From: Acidobacteriota bacterium
Lineage (GTDB): Bacteria; Acidobacteriota; Blastocatellia; RBC074
Assembly: GCA_022614735.1 (NCBI GenBank)
Contig: JAKEHZ010000107.1
Location: 1 to 6,676, forward strand
Direction of reading: 5' to 3'
DNA: 6,676 bases
A model generated the notes under the pieces. That model was not told where the DNA came from. It made no database searches and saw only the letters and a program-made list of their open reading frames with translations. How positions within the stretch are numbered: position 1 is the first letter of the stretch; every line of letters begins with the position of its first letter. The position numbers and the translations under genes are program-made. Of the stretch, positions 6,199-6,676 are shown piece after piece.

Positions 6199-6234
6199 AC
6201 GAAACAAGCGAAAATAACTAAACACACGAAAATA
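6199..6234 (+). repeat. Diverged copy of the 9-bp tandem repeat in a divergent promoter region
   Basis: Four 9-bp units (ACGAAACAA, GCGAAAATA, ACTAAACAC, ACGAAAATA) align without gaps to the array found at 5069-5104, read in the order CAA/ATA/CAA/ATA, with 29 of 36 bases matching that consensus. The segment occupies the middle of the 81-base gap between the hydrolase start and the Rho-N gene. I saw no convincing promoter for either gene here. TTGATA at 6179-6184 is a possible -35 on the plus strand without a good -10. Confidence 0.5.
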
Positions 6235-6239
6235 ATCGA

Positions 6240-6247
6240 AAGGAGAG
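6240..6247 (+). promoter_or_regulatory. Ribosome binding site of the Rho-N gene
   Basis: AAGGAGAG sits seven bases before the ATG at 6255. It is the best Shine-Dalgarno in the window and fixes this start, which in turn argues against the long N-terminal extension of the opposite hydrolase frame. Confidence 0.8.
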
Positions 6248-6254
6248 TTAAGCT

Positions 6255-6578
6255 ATGGATCACACGTTTGAGGAACTGAGATTGAAAACCGTAGCTGAGC
6301 TTCGAGAGATTGCAGCAGGGCTTGATCACGATGCCGTGCAGGGCTTTACGCAGTTAAACAAAGAGCACTTGCTGGTTGCGATCTGCAGAGCGCTCAATAT
6401 CGATATGCACATACATCACCACGCGGAAGGTATCAATAAGTCCGAGCTGAAAGCGCAGATCAAAACTCTGAAGAAGCAACGAGATGAGGCGCTGGCCGCT
6501 CACAACCACGCTCAGCTCAAATCCGTCCGCCGGCAGATTCATGGCATCAAGCGAATGATCAAACGAGCAACCATCTGA
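6255..6578 (+). CDS. Small Rho N-terminal-domain-like protein
   Basis: The 107-residue product starts at an ATG with a strong ribosome-binding site. Residues 5-50 (FEELRLKTVAELREIAAGL, then LNKEHLLVAICRALNI) match the helical Rho-N/SAP-like fold found at the start of transcription terminator Rho, where it helps bind nucleic acid. A histidine-rich turn follows (MHIHHHAEG, 51-59). The C-terminal half (62-104) is very basic and probably a long helical hairpin or coiled coil (SELKAQIKTLKKQRDEAL, then QLKSVRRQIHGIKRMIKR). There is no RNA-binding cold-shock domain and no ATPase, so this is not Rho itself. A role in binding RNA or DNA is inferred; family members of this size are usually uncharacterised. 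It is divergent from the hydrolase gene and followed by its own terminator. Confidence 0.8.
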   Translation: MDHTFEELRLKTVAELREIAAGLDHDAVQGFTQLNKEHLLVAICRALNIDMHIHHHAEGINKSELKAQIKTLKKQRDEALAAHNHAQLKSVRRQIHGIKRMIKRATI

Positions 6579-6618
6579 TTGCGGATTGCGGGTTGCGGAT
6601 TGCGGATTGCGGATTGCT
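6577..6618 (+). repeat. Six tandem 7-bp units (GATTGCG)
   Basis: Six head-to-tail heptamers follow one another: GATTGCG twice, GGTTGCG, GATTGCG twice, and GATTGCT. The first unit begins within the stop codon of the Rho-N gene (its GA are the last two bases of TGA). Seven is not a multiple of three, so the array is not coding-like; it is a short variable-number repeat directly after the gene. Confidence 0.9.
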
Positions 6619-6627
6619 GTACAGCAA
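6614..6627. other. 14-bp perfect palindrome (TTGCTGTACAGCAA)
   Basis: The sequence is its own reverse complement. It joins the last heptamer of the tandem repeat to the left arm of the following terminator hairpin, and TTGCTGT appears again in the right arm of that hairpin (6638-6644). It could be a protein-binding dyad or a by-product of how the repeat and hairpin meet. Confidence 0.45.
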
Positions 6628-6650
6628 CCTTTCCAGGTTGCTGTTGTTTC
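6621..6650 (+). terminator. Intrinsic terminator-like hairpin after the Rho-N gene
   Basis: ACAGCAACCT (6621-6630) and AGGTTGCTGT (6635-6644) form a perfect 10-bp stem around a TTCC loop. It is followed by TGTTTC, a modest U-rich tail. It lies 42 bases after the Rho-N stop codon, the right place for the gene's terminator. A dispersed palindromic element is an alternative. The remaining 26 bases of the window hold nothing I can assign. Confidence 0.65.
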
Positions 6651-6676
6651 GTCAATGGTCACATCAGCGAGTCAAC

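Noticed and set aside
6174..6329. N-terminal extension of the hydrolase frame containing a hydrophobic stretch that looks like a membrane helix
   Set aside because: It overlaps the start of the Rho-N gene, which has a strong ribosome-binding site, and crosses the A-rich repeat; read on the opposite strand such T-rich DNA encodes hydrophobic residues by default.
6577..6618. Possible CRISPR array in the short tandem repeats
   Set aside because: Units are 7 bp, directly adjacent and without spacers, so this is a simple tandem repeat.

Overview
The window looks like chromosome from a free-living, polysaccharide-handling bacterium of moderate GC. The gene families are a YfhO/PMT-type GT-C membrane glycosyltransferase, a GH28 beta-helix enzyme with a Tat-like leader, a trypsin-like S1C protease, an HxlR regulator, a PFEWGLE-type alpha/beta hydrolase and a mini Rho-N protein. 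This mix, together with short tandem repeats between genes, reminds me most of Acidobacteriota (Blastocatellia-like). That placement is an inference from family memory, not from a marker gene. No rRNA, tRNA, CRISPR array, transposase or phage gene was found.

Layout. Positions 1-1806 (+) carry the 3' part of a gene that is already open at the window edge. Its first ~50 codons look like the C-terminus of a YfhO-type protein and run without a stop into a complete GT39/PMT_2-like glycosyltransferase. Positions 1895-3532 (+) encode a GH28-type beta-helix enzyme. A gap of only 14 bases then leads to the convergent 3547-4587 (-), an HtrA/DegP-like protease with a full Ser-His-Asp triad, one PDZ domain and no export signal. 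From 4588 to 4674 there is a compact divergent promoter region in which two extended -10 boxes form a 13-bp inverted repeat. Next are the HxlR regulator at 4675-5064 (+) and a perfect 39-bp inverted repeat at 5063-5154, which acts as the shared end of hxlR and the convergent hydrolase gene at 5130-6173 (-). A divergent, repeat-bearing spacer leads to a small Rho-N-domain gene at 6255-6578 (+), followed by a 7-bp tandem repeat and a hairpin terminator.

How the parts may work together. The first two genes fit extracytoplasmic carbohydrate work: membrane sugar transfer from a lipid carrier, and polysaccharide cleavage. The most coherent regulatory unit is the divergent HxlR/HtrA-like pair. HxlR has the conserved N-terminal cysteine of redox or electrophile sensors, and the mirror-image promoters are a natural place for a dimeric regulator to control both genes. 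The alpha/beta hydrolase and the mini Rho-N protein appear to be independent units separated by repeats.

The points most worth a second look are the YfhO-glycosyltransferase fusion with a duplicated linker, the mirrored promoters with a possible leaderless protease mRNA, the long perfect inverted repeat built from a 9-bp unit that recurs at the other side of the hydrolase gene, and the GH28 active site lacking the canonical His and Arg-Lys motifs.
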